Assembly: GCA_023251415.1 (NCBI GenBank)
Contig: JAHEYX010000126.1
Coordinates: 1-8,228 of the forward strand
DNA: 8,228 nt
Direction: 5' to 3'
DNA from: Chitinophagales bacterium
Lineage (GTDB): Bacteria > Bacteroidota > Bacteroidia > Chitinophagales > CAIODY01
A program made the position numbers and the translations under genes. The first letter of the stretch is position 1. Each line of letters starts with the position of its first letter. Below the pieces are notes generated by a model, which saw only the letters and a program-made list of their open reading frames with translations, searched no databases and was not told where the DNA came from. Below, piece by piece: positions 6,901 through 8,228 of the stretch.

Positions 6901-8228
6901 GTCAAACCGCAGTATATGGGCTTAGTAGCATAGTTGGACGCTTATTTAATTATCTGCTCACGCCAATTTTAACAAATTACTTCACAACAGGTCAGTTTGG
7001 CATCAATACCGAGTTTTTTTCCTATATCAGTTTTTTAAATGTTGTTTTTACCTACGGTATGGAAACTGCCTACTTTAGATACAGTAAAACCAAAGACGAG
7101 GGTGAAGTTTATTCATCCGGAACATCAACCTTATTTATCAGCAGTTTAGTTTTTTCGATAATCCTAGTGGCTTTCAGTCCCCTGATCAATCGCCAATTGC
7201 ACTACGAATCCTATCCTTACTTTATTCCGATGATGGCCGGTATATTGTTTTTTGACACCCTTTGTGCTATCCCCTTTGCACGTTTGCGTTTTCAAAATAA
7301 GCCAATGCGTTATGTAGCGCTCAAATTTGTCAATATCGGTGTTAATGGCTTTGGGGTATTGTTCTTTGTCGTATTAGCCCCTTGGCTAAAAGCGCATCAC
7401 TACTCTTTTATTGATGCTATTTACAATCCGGAAATTGGTATCGGTTACGTATTTATCAGCACCCTTATGGCTAGTTTTATTACGTTTTTATTTGTTGCTC
7501 CGTCGCTTATTAAAAATCTGCGTTGGCCTGACCGTGCGTTATTACGTGAAATTTTACCCTATGCATTACCCCTCTTATTAGTGGGATTGGCCGGCATGGT
7601 TAATGAAACCTTGGATCGAATTTTACTTAATTATTTGGTGCCTGTCACTGCTGATGCAAAATCACAAATTGGCATTTACGGTGCTTGTTACAAAATAGCG
7701 ATAATTATTTCTTTGTTCATACAAGCCTTTCGGATGGCCGCCGAACCCTTCTTTTTTAATCAATCAAACAAAGAAAATGCAAAGCAAGTATATGCTGATG
7801 TGATGCAACTTTTTGTAGCCGCTTGTTTGCTAATTGTGTTCGGAACGCTGCTTTTCATTAATTATATTCAACACTTTATAGGTAAAGATTTTAGAGCCGG
7901 TTTGGTGGTGGTTCCTATTTTATTACTAGCCAACTTATGTTTAGGGGTTTATTATAATTTGTCTATTTGGTACCGCTTAACCGATAAAACCGTTTATGGA
8001 AGCTATATTTCAGTTATAGGAGCCATTATCACCATTGCACTTAATATCCTTCTTATTCCAACAATGGGGTATGTCGGAAGTGCTTGGGCAACTTTAATTT
8101 GCTATTTTTCAATGATGGTGATATCTTATTTCGTTGGACAAAAATACTTTCCGGTTCCTTATCAATTGTTAAAGATGGGAGGGCAGTTTATGGTTGTGCT
8201 GGCGTTTTATGCTGTTTCGGCTTTGTTA
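6876..8228 (+). CDS. Polysaccharide/lipid-linked oligosaccharide flippase (Wzx/RfbX-like, MOP superfamily), 3' end missing
   Basis: The frame is open from a stop at 6849-6851 to the window end, with 451 codons present. No ATG occurs until far inside the first membrane segments, so TTG 6876 is taken as start. It yields LSAIKKLAGQTAVYGLSS (Leu read as Met), which matches the usual N-terminus of Bacteroidota polysaccharide biosynthesis membrane proteins (COG2244-type). About a dozen hydrophobic segments are visible, for example STLFISSLVFSIILVAF, GVLFFVVLAPWL, ILPYALPLLLVGLAGMVNE, VMQLFVAACLLIVFGTLLFI and VIGAIITIALNILLIPTMGY. Charged residues inside the membrane region (such as NETLDR and FRMAAEPFF) are typical of the family. 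It would move lipid-linked sugar units across the inner membrane for surface polysaccharide or lipid modification. Family members are usually about 480-500 residues, so only some 30-50 are missing. Which polysaccharide it serves is not shown. Confidence 0.9.
   Translation, partial: MSAIKKLAGQTAVYGLSSIVGRLFNYLLTPILTNYFTTGQFGINTEFFSYISFLNVVFTYGMETAYFRYSKTKDEGEVYSSGTSTLFISSLVFSIILVAFSPLINRQLHYESYPYFIPMMAGILFFDTLCAIPFARLRFQNKPMRYVALKFVNIGVNGFGVLFFVVLAPWLKAHHYSFIDAIYNPEIGIGYVFISTLMASFITFLFVAPSLIKNLRWPDRALLREILPYALPLLLVGLAGMVNETLDRILLNYLVPVTADAKSQIGIYGACYKIAIIISLFIQAFRMAAEPFFFNQSNKENAKQVYADVMQLFVAACLLIVFGTLLFINYIQHFIGKDFRAGLVVVPILLLANLCLGVYYNLSIWYRLTDKTVYGSYISVIGAIITIALNILLIPTMGYVGSAWATLICYFSMMVISYFVGQKYFPVPYQLLKMGGQFMVVLAFYAVSALL

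Noticed and set aside
6897..6910. GCGG-GTCAAA-CCGC mini-hairpin in the first codons of the flippase
   Set aside because: Four base pairs only and inside coding sequence, with no T tract. Not a credible terminator or control element.
1..8228. Search by eye for tRNA, rRNA, CRISPR repeats, transposase genes, attachment sites or phage genes
   Set aside because: None seen. All spans longer than about 160 bp are accounted for by the listed genes, and the sequence shows no terminal inverted repeats or target duplications around any gene.

Overview
The window looks like a chromosomal segment of a member of the Bacteroidota. The evidence is a SusC/SusD-type outer-membrane pair, a protein with a C-terminal domain resembling the type IX secretion (T9SS) type A sorting signal, Bacteroidota-type -7 promoter boxes (TAnnTTTG), no Shine-Dalgarno sequences, A/T-rich intergenic DNA and A-rich leaders. 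The lineage below phylum cannot be fixed from this sequence. An environmental Chitinophagales- or Sphingobacteriales-like organism is a guess. No rRNA, tRNA, CRISPR array, insertion sequence, phage gene or integration scar was seen.

Left block (1-1978, + strand): three tightly packed genes with gaps of 11 and 9 bp, probably one transcript. They are the 3' end of a secreted PKD-repeat protein with a T9SS-like C-terminal domain, a small lipoprotein of unknown function with a possible beta-sandwich domain, and a GNAT-family N-acetyltransferase. A strong, symmetric hairpin with A and T tracts (1977-2013) closes the block. It also serves as terminator for the convergent genes on the other side.

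Middle block (2038-6717, - strand): a two-gene operon, susC-like first and susD-like 18 bp after it. It encodes a 1100-residue TonB-dependent outer-membrane channel and its 452-residue surface lipoprotein partner (SusD_2/RagB-like branch). Together they would bind and import a nutrient, an oligosaccharide or possibly a peptide, using TonB energy. No glycoside hydrolase, peptidase, sulfatase, ECF sigma/anti-sigma pair or hybrid two-component regulator lies beside them, so the substrate cannot be named. A good promoter match (TTG-22 nt-TATATTTG) lies just upstream of susC.

Right block (6718-8228): a 158-bp divergent intergenic region with a -7 box on each strand. It is followed by a flippase of the polysaccharide biosynthesis (Wzx/RfbX, MOP superfamily) type on the + strand, starting at TTG 6876 and running off the end of the window after 451 codons.

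Most of this is ordinary Bacteroidota envelope biology, and I found no convincing undescribed system. The points worth a second look are an orphan SusCD pair, an uncharacterised lipoprotein whose start region contains a terminator-like hairpin, a sorting domain that departs from the usual motif, and an inverted repeat that spans the flippase promoter and start codon.
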